Shown piece by piece: positions 1 through 15,400 of a stretch of DNA of 64,000 nt. The translations under genes and the position numbers were made by a program. The notes beneath the pieces are model-generated. The model worked only from the letters and a program-made list of their open reading frames with translations, did not search any database and was not told where the DNA came from. The stretch is from Liolophura sinensis (lineage: Eukaryota; Mollusca; Polyplacophora; Chitonida; Chitonidae). Every line of letters begins with the position of its first letter. Position 1 is the first letter of the stretch. The stretch lies in the NCBI RefSeq assembly GCF_032854445.1, contig NC_088295.1, positions 93,181,805 to 93,245,804 of the forward strand, in the 5' to 3' direction.

Positions 1-280
1 ACTTTTCACTTTTCACGGCTAGTATATGTTAAAATAGCTGAAACACAGGCCCCGCCTCTTCACTAGCAAACTAGACGGAACTATATTCACACCTTCCGAC
101 GACAATCCTGCGTGCCACATCAAGTCTACGACACAGTAGAGGGTTTGTCACGCGCCAGTGGAGTGGTATTCATCTCGGAGTGCGATATGAGCGGTAAACA
201 ATTGACTGAGCTGTAATGTATGTAACTTGTAGGTTGTTATTACTGGTGAATCAGAGGAAACTTGTGTTTCTTGTGCTTAG

Positions 281-414
281 GTGAACTGACTCATCAGATT
301 CCAGATGAAAACTTTGATAAGGTCCACATCCACTACAGTTGGATGTGGACACAGTTGAAGAACTTTGTGAAGCCCAACAGAGAGAAAGATGTGTACCCTC
401 CTGTATACTGCAGG
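281..414 (+). CDS. Gene 1 exon (first visible)
   Basis: An acceptor (ttgtgcttag) precedes the exon and a donor (gtaaga) follows it. It enters in phase 1 and leaves in phase 0. It encodes about 44 residues rich in aromatic and charged side chains, including VHIHYSWMWTQLKNF and YPPVYCR. Only one frame is open throughout. The next exon continues in phase with PSVYRETKKCLEWLHF. Confidence 0.7.
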
Positions 415-3400
415 GTAAGACCAGGGTAAATGCTGCTCTGCCTGGTCTCAGTTTGTGATGGTGGCCTGGTCTCAATTTGTGATGCTCTTCTGGTCCCAGT
501 TCGTGATGGTGGCGTGATCCCAGTTCGTGATGGCGACCTTGTCCCAGTGTGTGATGGTGACCTTGTCCCAGTGTGTGATGGTGACATTGTCCCAGAGTGT
601 GATGGTGGCCTGGTTCCCCAGTGTAGTGGTGGATTGGTCCCAGTTTGTGATGGTTACCTGGTCCCAGTTTGTGATGGTGACCTGCTTCCAAGGTGTGATA
701 GTGACATGGTCCCAGTGTGTGATGGTGACCTTTTCTCAGTATGTGATGGTGGCCTGGTTTCACAGTGTATTGGTAGCCTGGTCCCAGTGTGTGATGGCGA
801 CATGGCCCGAGGGTGTGATGGTGGCCTGGTCCCAGCGTGTGATGGTGGCCTGGTCCGAGTGTGTGATGGTGACATGGTCCCATGAAAGTGACCTGGATCC
901 AGGATGTGCAGGTGACCCGGTTCCAGTTTGTGATGGTGGCCTGGTCCTAGTTTGTGACTGTGACCTAGCTCCAGGGTGTGAGGTTGGCCTGGTCCCAGTG
1001 TGTGAGGTTGGCCTGGGCCCAGGATGTGATGGTGGCCTCTTCCCAGGGTGTGATAATGGCCTGGTCTCAAGGTGTGATAATGGCCTGGTCCCAGTTTGTG
1101 ATCGTGGCCTGATTCCAGTTTGTGAAGGTGACCAGGGTGGGATAGTGGTCTGGTCCCAGTTTATGAAGGTGACCTGGTTCCAGTTTGTGATGGTAGCCTC
1201 TTCCTAGTTTGTGATGGTGACCTGGCACCAATTTGTAATGGTGACCTTGTTCCAGTTTGTGATGGTTACCTGGTCCCAGTTTGTGATGGTGATGTGGATC
1301 CTGGGTGTGATGGTGACCTGGTCCCAGTTTGTAATGGTGACCTTGTCCCAATTTGTAACGGTTACCTGGTTCCAGTTTGTGATGGTGATGTGGATCCACG
1401 GTGTGGTGGTGACCATGTCCCAGTTTGTGATGGTGACCTGGTCCTAGTTTGTGATGGTGGCCTGGTCCCAGTTTTTGATGGTAGCCTGGTTTGACCTGGT
1501 TCCAGTTTGTGAAGGTGACCTGGTTCCAGTTTGTGATGGTGACCATGTCCCAGTTTGTGATGGTGACCTGGTCCCATTTTGTGATGATGATGTGGATCCT
1601 GGGTGTGATGGTGACCATGTCCCAGTTTGTGATGGTGATGTAGATCCACGGTGTGGTGGTGACGATGTCCCAGTTTGTGATGGTGACCTGGTTCCAGTTT
1701 GTGATGGTGATGTGGATCCACTGTGTGGTGGTGACCATGTCCCAGTTTGTGATGGTGACCTGGTCCTAGTTTGTGATGGTGACCATGTCCAAGTTTGTGA
1801 TGGTGATGTGGATCCACGGTGTGGTGGTGACCTGGCCCCAGTTTGTGATGGTGATGTGGATCCACGGTGTGGTGGTGACCTGGTCCCAGTTTATCACGGT
1901 TACCTGGTCCCAGTTTGTGATGGTGATGTGGATCCACGGTGTGGTGGTGACCATGTCCCAGTTTGTGATGGTGACCTGGTCCTAGTTTGTGATGGTGGCC
2001 TGGTCCCAGTTTTTGATGGTGGCCTGGTTTGACCTGGTTCCAGTTTGTGATGGTGACCTGGTTCCAGTTTTTGATGGTGGCCTGGTTTGACCTGGTTCCA
2101 GTTTGTGATGGTGACCTGGTCCCAGTTTGTGATGGTGACCATGTCCCAGTTTGTGATGGTAACCTGGTTCCATTTTGTGATGATGATGTGGATCCTGGGT
2201 GTGATGGTGACCATGCCCCAGTTTGTGATGGTAACCTGGTCCCAGTTTTTGATGGTGGCCTGGTTTGACCTGGTTCCAGTTTGTGAAGGTGACCTGGTTC
2301 TAGTTTGTGATGGTGACCATGTCCCAGTTTGTGATGGTGACCTGGTCCCATTTTGTGATGATGATGTGGATCCTGGGTGTGATGGTGACCATGTCCCAGT
2401 TTATGATGGTGACTTGGTCCCAGTTGGTGATAGTGGCAAGGTTCCAGTTTGTGATGATGACCTGCTTCCATGGTGTGATAGTGAAATGGTCCCAAGGTGT
2501 GATGGTGACCTTGTCCCAGTGTGTGATGTTGGCCTGGTTCCTCATTGTAGTGGTGACCTGGTCCCAGTTTGTGATGGTGGGCTGGTCACAAGTTGTGATG
2601 GTGGTCTAGTCCTAGGGTGTGGTGTGACCTGGCTCTCTTTCACTTTCAAGGGTAACAGTATTTACTATAGGTTAAATCATGGCCTAATGAGAGGAGTGCT
2701 TATCTGATGTGTATTGTTTTCTTTGCAGCCATCAGTATACCGGGAAACAAAGAAATGTTTGGAGTGGCTACACTTCATGGCCATGGACCGAGGCACGTGT
2801 AAGCTGGGGAGAGTACTGAACCTGGAAGGGTTACTGATGGACCTCTACAATCACATCGGCCAAACCATAAGCCACTCAGAAGTTGTCAACATTCTCGGAA
2901 CAACCAGCTACGATTTCACCCCAAATCACTTGTAAGTCATGTAAAATGTGGATTTAAAAAAAATAAAGCTTCTTGTACACTCTGTCCAGGGGAAGGAAAA
3001 GACCACATGACAGTGAAGAGAGCATCAAGAAATACCATTGAAAACTATCTGAAAGTAATTGGATGTATTTTTTGATTGGATTTTCCTGAAACATTGATTG
3101 CGATTTTATGTCATACTCAAGAATATTTCTCTTGTAAAACAGGAGCCAGTATTATGGTGGGTAGAAACTGGGCACATCCCAGGGAAACCCACGGCCATAC
3201 ACAGGTTGGGGGGCAGACCTTCCCACTTAAGCCCTTGAACATAGAATGAAGACTTGTAGATTTTGAAAGCTTGTTAGAGTTGTATGCTGGTCTCTCAGTG
3301 CTAATATGTTCATTCCCTGATTTCCATTTTTTGATCTTGGTTGTCTTGTTTACACATGTAAACCATGTGTGCTGAGCTTTCTTAGATGTGTTCACATACA

Positions 3401-6400
3401 TCATCATGCTCTCATGTATAGCACATCTATATTTTCTGGGGATGGGCAGTATATGCATTGTATAGCAAATCTTTCATTGTCATGTAGACAAGCCTGATGA
3501 TGTTTTAAGCCTATAATGATGATATCATTATGAAACCCGTGTGTTTATAGCCCTAGGGGGATTTACTACCCTCTGATGGCTCTTGTTAGGTGAACCTGTA
3601 AAGCTGAACGCCACAGTTTCTTCTGCTTGTATTTCCAGGTGTGAGTATCATGAAGGGTTGGAGTGTAAGTACTGCTCGCTGGGCATCATTCGCAGATATG
3701 CGTAAGTACACAGGACACGGGTCTCCATGTAGTGTTGAGAGGGAGGATACTTTACCTCCAAATGATAGTCACATTTCTGCTGTCTGCTGCCTCACAGACT
3801 TGTGAGGCTGTGTCTCAGGTACTTTAAAGAGAGAAATTAACAGTGAGTGTTTTTTTTTCTGTCATCCAAAAAAAAACATGAATACTTTGTCTAAAAGTAT
3901 GAGAAATAGCAAAACTTGACAATTTGGATCCAATCTAGCCAGTATTCCTCCTGAGGTCTGATACGTGCACCATTACCTGATAGTCTGATAGTTATCTGGA
4001 TAGTGACAACCTGGTGCATATGTCATTGACATATATGCCGGCAGAACTCCCTGGACACTACATGTACACGTAGGTAGTCCCATATTGTGTGTGATGAAAG
4101 CAGATGTAGTCATTATCAGCCTACTATAAGGCATTGTATCTTGTGCTATGATCACGCAAATCATTCTAAATTGGTAGTGTTCGATTTTTATAGAAGAGAA
4201 AATTGTCGTATAATATTGTTCAGTTTTCTTCATGTAAAAGATACATATTTGTTATATGTGTTCAACAAGTTGTGTCTAGGTATAACAGACCAGAGTTCTA
4301 AAGAGTTGCAATCTGTTCTAGTTGTAAACCTGTCCAGGATTCATTTGGTGATCTACAAACCATTCCTATTTTCATTTGCAAATTGTTTGTTTTCTTCTCA
4401 CATTGATGTGTATCAGGGGGAAAAGAATTTTTTTTGTCCTTTTATTGCAACATTCACAAACGGTTGGATATAAATGTATGTGGGATATTTGTAGGCATGG
4501 TGTAGTAATTTTCTGTGTCAATTCTGCCTGGGTACAATTTAGGTTTGTCATGTTCGATGAGTTGTATGAGGTGTATCCATTTGAGCTGACCCCACAGCAC
4601 CTACCTGAGCGCCCAGAAGGGGACCTTGAGGTCACAGTTATCCCCCCTCCCAAGGAATCCATCTTCCCAGGTCCCTCAGTGAACAGGGGTCAGATGAGCT
4701 ACAGTGAACTGGCTCGTAAGGGAGGTAACCAAGACAGAGGTGATGGCATGTTTACCTCACGAGATTACAGATACACTCGGGTACTGTATTTTACTGTGTA
4801 TGTTGTAGTAGAGTTGTTACATTAACATCAGTTTTTGAACATTTATTCAGAGTTCTGTCACACAGAAATGCAGTGTTTCAGAGAGTTACTCTCTGTGTTC
4901 TGTGGCTTCCTCTCTGGCTGTAAGTGGGAAGGTCTGTTAGCAACCTGCAGATGGTCGTGGGTTTCGCGCGGGCTCTGCCTGGTTTCCTCCCACCATAATG
5001 CTGGCCGTCGTCGTATTAGTGAAATATTCTTGAGTACGGCGTAAAACACCAATCAAATAAAATATAATAAATCTTTGTTCTGGTTTACAAACAGGCTTAC
5101 TAACATCACATGGTAAATACATGTATAGATCTACCAACTTAACCTTCTGATCCACCTAAGAAGATGAAACTTAAATAGATGCATTTCTGAAATAAAGTAA
5201 TGTTTGTCTTGGTAAACCTTATATAACATTTGGTATTATAGCAGATGTTAAAAAATGTACATGTATATGTCCAGACAGTGTTTTCCTTTGAATGTTGCTA
5301 TACATATACATGTATCAGTGAGGTGACATGTTCAAATCCAGCTCCTTCTGATTTTGCTCTGGCCTTAAGTCAGACAGTTATCAAGAAGCTGAGAGATGTT
5401 CCCATGGCTATGGGGCATCTTTAGTGCAGATTCAATTATGCAAGTTTGTAAAATGTACTTACAAAAATATAAATCCATGAAGCAGTTTTTAATATTGTTT
5501 TCTCTCAGTATTAAATAATGTGTTAATTCAGCAATTAGGGTAAGTATTCATTATCAAATTGTGGCTTCAATTTCCCCTTCAGCTGGACCACGTGATGTGA
5601 GGAAAACAAATCAATAAGTATGCAAATAGATCATTTTTGGGGAAACTCCATGTTAATTTGTACATTAAAACAATAAAAGTGGTGAACAATAGAGCGAGGA
5701 ATAGTTACACAATTAGTGTGAAGTATTGATCATGCTGATTGTATGGCTGACCGTGTTTAAAGATGTTTTGCAAATTAAAGGTCTTGTCGTGTGTTGGGTA
5801 TGGTTCATGCTGTTTGTTGTGAAGTGTGTTTTATCTTAGGGCACCGCGTAATTGGTCTAACATGTGGTGATTGGTCGTTGTTGTTGCAGCAGTTCGAGAC
5901 AAGTGATTCTGATGAAGAGAGACACGAAAGAAAGGACGCCACATCATTGAGATTACCCAAGGCACCAGGTGGTAACAATTAGTCCCTCCGTCTTCTCACC
6001 ACTGGCTCGCATGTAAAAGTGCTTAAATCTGTAATCAAACAAAGTATGTAGAATGCTATGTCTGGAATGCTAGTTGCTATGTCTAACCTGTGTTCACATG
6101 ACAGAAGCCTTGTAGGATGTGGCCTGTGGGCATGGTGGGTGGTGTCAGGTATTGGCTAAACCGTGTTCACATGACAGAAGCCTTGTAGGATGTGGCCTGT
6201 GGGCATGGTGGGTGGTGTCAGGTATTGGATAACCTGTGTTCACATGACAGAAGCCTTGTAGGATGTGGCCTGTGGGCATGGTGGGTGGTGTCAGGTATTG
6301 GCTAACCTGTGTTCACATGACAGAAGCCTTGTAGGATGTGGCCTGTGGGCATGGTGGGTGGTGTCAGGCATTGGCTAACCTATGTTCACATGACAGAAGC

Positions 6401-9400
6401 CTTGTAGGATGTGGCCTGTGGGCATTGTGGGTGGTGTCAGGTATTGGCTAACCTGTATTCACATGACAAAAGCCTCACAATGTGGCCTGTGGGCATGGTG
6501 GGTGGTGTCAGGTATTGGCTAACCTGTATCCACATGACAGAAGCCTCACAATGTGGCCTGTGGCCTGTGGGCATGGTGTGTGGTGTCAGGTATTGGCTAA
6601 CCTGTGTTCACATGACAGAAGCCTTGTAGGATGTGGCCTGTGGGCATTGTGGGTGGTGTCAGGGTTTGGCTAACCTGTATTCACATGACAGAAGCCTTGT
6701 AGGATGTGGGCTGTGGGCATGGTGAGTGGTGTCAGGTATTGGCTAACCTGTATTCACATGACAGAAGCCTTGTAGGATGTGGCCTGTGGGCATTGTGGGT
6801 GGTGTCAGGGTTTGGCTAACCTGTATTCACATGACAGAAGCCTTGTAGGATGTGGCCTGTGGGCATGGTGGGTGGTGTCAGGTATTGGCTAACCTGTATC
6901 CACATGACAGAAGCCTCACAATGTGGCCTATGTCCTGTAGCCTGTTGGGCATGGTGGGTGGTGTCAGGTATTGGCTAACCTGTGTTCACATGACAGAAGC
7001 CTTGTAGGATGTGGCCTGTGGGCATTGTGGGTGGTGTCAGGGTTTGGCTAACCTGTATTCACATGACAGAAGCCTTGTAGGATGTGGCCTGTGGGCATGG
7101 TGGGTGGTGTCAGGTATTGGCTAACCTGTATCCACATGACAGAAGCCTTGTAGGATGTGGCCTGTGGGCATGGTGGGTGGTGTCAGGTATTTGCTAACCT
7201 GTGTTCACATGACAAAAGCCTCACAATGTGGCCTGTGGGCATGGTGGGTGGTGTCAGGTATTGGCTAACCTGTATCCACATGACAGAAGCCTCACAATGT
7301 GGCCTGTGGCCTGTGGGCATGGTGTGTGGTGTCAAGTATTGGCTAACCTGTGTTCACATGACAGAACCCTTGTAGGATGTGGCCTGTGGGCATTGTGGGT
7401 GGTGTCAGGGTTTGGCTAACCTGTATTCACATGACAGAAGCCTTGTAGGATGTGGCCTGTGGGCATTGTGGGTGGTGTCAGGGTTTGGCTAACCTGTATC
7501 CACATGACAGAAGCCTTGTAGGATGTGGCCTGTGGGCATGGTGGGTCGTGTCAGGTATTGGCTAACCTGTATTCACATGACAGAAGCCTTGTAGGATGTG
7601 GCCTGTGGGCATGGTGGGTGGTGTCAGGTATTGGCTAACCTGTATCCACATGACAGAAGCCTCACAATGTGGCCAGTGGCCTGTTGGCATGGTGGGTGAT
7701 GTCAGGTATTGGCTAACCTGTGTTCACATGACAGAAGCCTTGTAGGATGTGGCCTGTGGGCATGATGGGTGGTGTCAGGTTTTGGGTAACCTGTATCCAC
7801 ATGACAGAAGCCTTGTAGGATATGGCCTGTGGGCATGGTGGGTGGTGTCAGGTATTGGCTAATCTGTATCCACATGACAGAACCCTTGTAGGATGTGGCC
7901 TGTGGGCATTGTCAGGTATTGGCTAACCTGTATCCACATGACAGAAGCCTTGTAGGATGTGGCTTGTGGCCTGTGGGCATGGTGGGTGGTGTTAGGTATT
8001 GGCTAACCTGTGTTCACATGACAGAAGCCTTGTAGGATGTGGCCTGTGGGCATGGTGGGTGGTGTCAGGTATTGGCTAACCCGTGTTCACATGACAGAAG
8101 CCTTGTGGGATGTGGCCTGTGGGCATGGTGGGTGGTGTCAGGTATTGGCTAACCTGTATCCACATGACAGAAGCCTTGTACAATGTGGTCTGTTGGCATG
8201 GTGGGTGGTGTCAGGTATTGGCTAATCTCTATGCACTTGACAGAAGCCTTGTGCAGTGTGGGCCGTTGGCATGGTGGGTGGTGTCAGGTATTGGCTAATC
8301 TGTTTCCACATGACAGAGGCCTTGTACAATGTGTTCTGTTGGCATGGTGGGTGGTGTCAGGTATTGGCTAATCTGTTTCCACATGACAGAAGCCTTGTAC
8401 AATGTGGTCTGTTGGCATGGTGGGTGGTGTCAGGTATTGGCTAACCTGTATCCACATGACAGAAGCCTTGTACAATGTGGGCTGTTGGCATGGTTGGTGG
8501 TGCTAGGTATTGGCTAACCTGTATCTACATGACAGAAGGGTTGTACATTTTGAGCTGTTGGCATGGTGGGTGGTGTCAGGTATTGGCTGACCTGTATCCA
8601 CATGACAGAAGCCTTGTACAATGTGGTCTGTTGGCATGGTGGGTGGTGTCAGGTATTGGCTAATCTGTTTCCACATGACAGAAGCCTTGTACAATGTGGT
8701 CTGTTGGCATGGTGGGTGGTGTCAGGTATTGGCTAACCTGTATCCACATTACAGAAGCCTTGTACAATGTGGGCTGTTGGCATGGTGGGTGGTGCTAGGT
8801 ATTGGCTAACCTGTATCTACATGACAGAAGGGTTGTACATTTTGAGCTGTTGGCATTGTGGGTGGTGTCAGGTATTGGCTAACCTGTATCCACATGACAG
8901 AAGCCTTGTACAATGTGGGCTGTTGGCATGGTGGGTGATGTCAGGTATTGGCTAACCTGTGTTCACATGACAGAAGCCTTGTAGGATGTGGCCTGTGGGC
9001 ATTGTGGGTGGTGTCAGGGTTTGGCTAACCCGTATTCACATGACAGAAGCCTTGTAGGATGTGGCCTGTGGGCATGGTGGGTGGTGTCAGGTATTGGCTA
9101 ACCTGTATCCACATGACAGAAGCCTCATAATGTGGCCTATGTCCTGTAGCCTGTTGGGCATGGTGGGTGGTGTCAGGTATTGGCTAACCTGTGTTCACAT
9201 GACAGAAGCCTTGTAGGATGTGGCCTGTGGGCATGGTGGGTGGTGTCAGGTATTGGCTAACCTGTATTCACATGACAGAAGCCTTGTAGGATGTGGCCTG
9301 TGGGCATGGTGGGTGGTGTCAGGTATTGGCTAACCTGTGTTCACATGACAGAAGCCTTGTAGGATGTGGCCTGTGGGCATGGTGGGTGGTGTCAGGTATT

Positions 9401-12400
9401 GGCTAACTCGTATTCACATGACAGAAGCCTTGTACAATGTGGTCTGTTGGCATGGTGGGTGGTGTCAGGTATTGGCTAACCTGTATTCACATGACAGAAG
9501 CCTTGTAGGATGTGGCCTGTGGGCATGGTGGTTGGTGTCAGGTATTGGCTAACCTGTGTTCACATGACAGAAGCCTTGTAGGATGTGGCCTGTGGGCATG
9601 GTGGGTGGTGTCAGGTATTGGCTAACCTGTATTCACATGACAGAAACCTTGTACAATGTTGGCTGTTGGCATGGTGGGTGGTGTCAGGTATTGGCTAACC
9701 TGTATCCACATGACAGAAGCCTTGTTTGACGTGGGCTGTTGGCATGGTGGGTGGTGTCAGGTTTTGGTTAACTTTTATCCACATGACAGAAGCCTTGTAC
9801 AATGTGGGCTGTTGGCATGGTGGGTGGTGTCAGGTTTTGGCTAACTTTTATCCACATGACAGAAGCCTTGTACAATGTGGGCTGTTGGCGTGGTGGGTGG
9901 TGTCAGGTATTGGCTAACCTGTATCCACATGACAGAAGGGTTGTACATTTTGAGCTGTTGGCATTGTGGGTGGTGTCAGGTATTGGCTAATCTGCATCCA
10001 CATGACAGAAGTTTTGTACAGTGTTTGCTGTTGGTATGGTGGGTGGTGTCAGGTATTGGCTAATCTGTATCCACATGACAGAAGCCTTGTACAATGTGGG
10101 GTGTTGGCATGGTGGGTGGTGTCAGGTTTTGGCTAACTTGTATTCACATAACAGAAGCCTTGTACAATGCGGGCTGTTGGCATGGTGGGTGGTGTCAGGT
10201 ATTGGCTAACCTGTATCCGCATGACAGAAGGCTTGTAGATTTTGGGCTGTTGGCACGGTGAGTGGTGTCAGGTATTGGCTAATCTGTATCCACATGATCG
10301 AAGCTTTGTACAGTGTAGTCTGTTGGCATGATAGGTGGTGTCAGGTATTAGCTAATCTGTATGCACATGACAGAAGCCTTGTACAATGTTGGCTATTGGC
10401 ATGGTGGGTGGTGTCAGGTATTGGCTAATCTGTATCCACATGACAGTAGGCTTGTACAATGTGGGGTGTTGGCATGGTGGGTGGTGTTAGGTATTGGCTA
10501 ACCTGTATTCACATGACAGAAGCCTTGTTTGACGTGGGCTATTGGCATGGTGGGTGGTGTCAGGTATTGAGTAACCTGTATCCGCATGACAGAAGCCTTG
10601 TACGACGTGGGATGTCGTCTTGGTTGGTGGCTTTCCCCCGTGTTCTACTCGTTTCCTTTTGCCGTAATGTTGGTCACTGTCGTGTAAGTGAAATATTCTT
10701 GAGCAAGATGTAAAACACCAATGAAATTAATGCACGTAAAAAAAGTAAATATTTTTGTAACAGCCATCTAGCAGATTTCATCCTTACATATGAAAAGGTG
10801 AAAGGTGTGCTTTTAATAAAATAAAGGTGTGCTGATTATTTTTACCGCGAAGTCAGCGGGCTCAGTGCAGTCTTTGCAGGGATCCAGACCTCCAGGCAGT
10901 GTTGGAAGAGGTATGTAGATGTAACATTGGGTTGTGGTACACATGTAACATAGGGTTGTGGTGCACATGTAGCAGTGGGTTGTGGTAGGTACACATGTAA
11001 CATAGGGTTGTGGTAGGTACACAGGCAGCAGTGGGTTGTGGTCGGTACACATGAAGCAGTGGGCTGTGGAAGGTACGCATGTAACACTGGGGCATGGTAA
11101 GTACACTTGTAGCATTGTGGCTTGGTTGGTACACATGTAGCATGGGATGAGGTATGTACATGTAGCATTTAGGCATGGTAGGTACACATGTAGCAATGGG
11201 GCTTCGTAGGTAAACATGTATTATGGCTTGGTAGGTACTCATGTAACATTGGGGCTTGGTTAGTACACATGTAGCATTGGGACTTGGTAGGTACTCATGT
11301 AGCATTGGAGCTTGGTTGGTTCACATGTACCATGGAATGAGATATGTACATATAGCACTAGGGCCTGGTAGGTACACTTACAGCACTGGGGCATGGTAAG
11401 TACATATGTAGCACTGGGGCTTTGTAGGCACACATGTAGCATTGGGTTGTGGTAGGTACACATGTAACACTGGGCATAATAGGTACACATGCAGTATTGG
11501 GGCTTGGTAGGTACACATGTAGCATGGGGGCATAGTAGGTACACAGGTAGCACTTTGACATGGTAGGTGCACATGTAGCATTGGGGCTTGGTTTTCCATA
11601 AGCTACTGCCACCCTTGCTTAGCTCCATTTTCCAGGCTCTATTTTGAAAAAAATGTATTGAAACCATTACTAGTGCTCTTACTGTTCTGACAGTTATGGC
11701 CACTAGTGATACTATAACTGCTGAGTAGTATACACTATGAATTACAGCACATAGAAAAGGTGGACTTTTTACCAACATTTTTAAGCCCTAGAGAGCCTGT
11801 TGTATGAGTACAATCTCTATAAAGTTTTTGATCAGTGAATAACAGACTGTTTATTAAAGCTGTATGAAATTTAAATGCAAAGGAAACAGTATTTATCAGA
11901 TGAAAGACTATAAAACACTGTCGAGAAAAATAGTTTGATTTAGTTTTTTAGAATTTTTTTGTAGTCAACAAAAATGCATTTAAAACGTAGAATTCTATGG
12001 TGGTGTGGTGGGACCCAGATGGTATCAGTGACGTCACATTAATATTTTTGGACTTAAAATAGTTTGTTTCAAGGTCCGTTTGTTGAATGCATTCATAGCT
12101 CAATGAAGATGATTTTTCAGTACAATCCAAAGTTTTAAATGTATTTTAATAAGTTGAAAAGTATTTTTAAAAAAAGATAAATCAGTCTATTTTTCCAGAA
12201 AATATTTAATGGTCTTTCATCTGACATGTACTTCATGCTAGTGTGTTCTATACCTTCAAGCTCAGTCAATCAAGTTTGTCATTAGCAATCACCTGTGGAA
12301 CAATAACAGCAGAAATCGTGAAACTTTGCTTTTATTACTGTGTTCGTGTACATGCGGTGATTTGGAAAAGCAAAATGATGATCCAACTCAATGTGCAATC

Positions 12401-15400
12401 AAAGACAATGGCCAGGCATGCCAAATAATTTGTCAAAGAAAATAATCCACAGACTGGACAATTGACATAGCGGGCCAGATTATTTCCTGGTTTGCCCACT
12501 GTACTGTGACTGTCATGCCTCAGCAGTTAATCCCTCTGGGTGTCCTGAAGCAACCAAATTACTCTGCACAACTTTATATGGGTACAAGGGATTTTTTAAA
12601 ACATTTATCTCATTAGTTACAGGGTGCACCACTTTAGTCTTCATGTATGTGCCACATACATGTACAGGTGGAAATATGATATAAAAAATCATCGCGCTTG
12701 ATTTATACAGAACTAGTTTACTTCAGTCATTGATCTGTTTTATATATTTATATTTTCTATATTGTTTTCAAACTTATTGAGCAGATGTGCACTTGCAACA
12801 AAGCTTTTCAGTGTGTAATGAAATAAATATTAAATTTAATAAAATTTAGTATTTAAAAAAATAAATAAAGCTTATGACACCTAGTGAGATGACTTGCATG
12901 TGGCATGGGATATGTTTCATATATGTGTGTGTGTGGCATGGGATGAGGTACATGTGTGTAGCATTGGTGTGTGGTGTGTTGTAGGGACACGTGTCATGGG
13001 AAGGGGTAAGGTATGTAACATTGGGGTGTGGCAGGTTGTAAGTACACATGTGGCATGGGATGAGGTAAAAGTATGTAGTTTGGGGTGTGGTACGTTGTAG
13101 GTACACATGGCATGTGATGAGGTACATGTATGTAGCACTGGGGTGTGGTATGTTGTAGATACACATGTGGCATGGGATGGGTTTTATGTATGTGTATGTG
13201 GCATGGGATGAGGTACATGTATCTAGCATGGGGGTGTGGTATGTTGTAGATACACATGTGGCATGGGATGGGTTTTATGTTTGTGTATGTGGCATGGCAT
13301 GAGGTACATGTGTGTAGCATTGGGGTGTGGTATGTTGTAGGTACACATGTGGCATGGGATGAGGTACATGTGTGTAGCATTGGGGTGTGGTATGTTGTAG
13401 GTACACATGTGGCATAGGATGAGGTACATGTATGTAGCATTGGGGTGTGGTATGTTGTAGGTACACATATGGCATGGGATGAGGTACATGTATGTAGCAT
13501 TGGGGTGTGGTATGTTGTAGGTACACATGTGGCATAGAATGAGGTACATGTGTGTAGCATTGGGGTGTGGTATGTTGTAGGTACACATGTGGCATAGGAT
13601 GAGGTACATGTGTGTAGCATTGGGGTGTGGTATGTTGTAGGTACACATGTGGCATGGGATGAGGTACATGTATGTAGCATTGGGGTGTGGTATGTAGTAG
13701 GTACACATGTGGCATAGGATGAGGTACATGTGTGTAGCATTGGGGTGTGGTATGTTGTAGGTACACATGTGGCATAGGATGAGGTACATGTGTGTAGCAT
13801 TGGGGTGTGGTATGTTGTAGGTACACATGTGGCATGGGATGAGGTACATGTATGTAGCATTGGGGTGTGGTATGTAGTAGGTACACATGTGGCATAGGAT
13901 GAGGTACATGTGTGTAGCATTGGGGTGTGGTATGTTGTAGGTACACATGTGGCATGGGATGAGGTACATGTATGTAGCATTGGGGTGTGATATGTAGTAG
14001 GTACACATGTGGCATAGGATGAGGTACATGTGTGTAGCATTGGGGTGTGGTATGTTGTAGGTACACATGTGGCATGGGATGAGGTACATGTATGTAGCAT
14101 TGGGGTGTGGTATGTAGTAGGTACACATGTGGCATAGGATGAGGTACATGTGTGTAGCATTGGGGTGTGGTATGTTGTAGGTACACATGTGGCATAGGAT
14201 GAGGTACATGTATGTAGCATTGGGGTGTGGTATGTTGTAGGTACACATGTGGCATGGGATGAGGTACATGTATGTAGCATTGGGGTGTGGTATGTTGTAG
14301 GTACACATGTGGCATAGAATGAGGTACATGTGTGTAGCATTGGGGTGTGGTATGTTGTAGGTACACATGTGGCATAGGATGAGGTACATGTGTGTAGCAT
14401 TGGGGTGTGGTATGTTGTAGGTACACATGTGGCATGGGATGAGGTACATGTATGTAGCATTGGGGTGTGGTATGTTGTAGGTACACATGTGGCATAGGAT
14501 GAGGTACATGTGTGTAGCATTGGGGTGTGGTATGTTGTAGGTACACATGTGGCATAGGATGAGGTACATGTGTGTAGCATTGGGGTGTGGTATGTTGTAG
14601 GTACACATGTGGCATGGGATGAGGTACATGTATGTAGCATTGGGGTGTGGTATGTAGTAGGTACACATGTGGCATAGGATGAGGTACATGTGTGTAGCAT
14701 TGGGGTGTGGTATGTTGTAGGTACACATGTGGCATGGGATGAGGTACATGTATGTAGCATTGGGGTGTGGTATGTAGTAGGTACACATGTGGCATAGGAT
14801 GAGGTACATGTGTGTAGCATTGGGGTGTGGTATGTTGTAGGTACACATGTGGCATGGGATGAGGTACATGTATGTAGCATTGGGGTGTGGTATGTAGTAG
14901 GTACACATGTGGCATAGGATGAGGTACATGTGTGTAGCATTGGGGTTTGGTATGTTGTAGGTACACATGTGGCATGGGATGAGGTACATGTATGTAGCAT
15001 TGGGGTGTGGTATGTTGTAGGTACACATGTGGCATGGGATGAGGTACATGTATGTAGCATTGGGGTGTGGTATGTTGTAGGTACACGTGGCATGGGATGA
15101 GGTACATGTATGTAGCATTGGGGTGTGGTATGTAGTAGGTACACATGTGGCATGGGATGAGGTACATGTATGTAGCATTGGGGTGTGGTATGTTGTAGGT
15201 ACACATGTGGCATAGGATGAGGTACATGTGTGTAGCATTGGGGTGTGGTATGTTGTAGGTACACATGTGGCATGGGATGAGGTACATGTGTGTAGCATTG
15301 GGGTGTGGTATGTTGTAGGTACACATGTGGCATGGGATGAGGTACATGTATGTAGCATTGGGGTGTGGTATGTTGTAGGTACACGTGGCATGGGATGAGG

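Noticed and set aside
251-2545. His-rich minus-strand frames and VCDGD plus-strand frames
   Set aside because: They are the two strands of a 24-bp intronic minisatellite without stops. Exons 281-414 and 2729-2931 on + define the region as an intron.
441-2640. CRISPR array
   Set aside because: Units are directly adjacent and vary internally, with no unique spacers of constant length, and the genome is animal. The same applies to the other arrays in the window.
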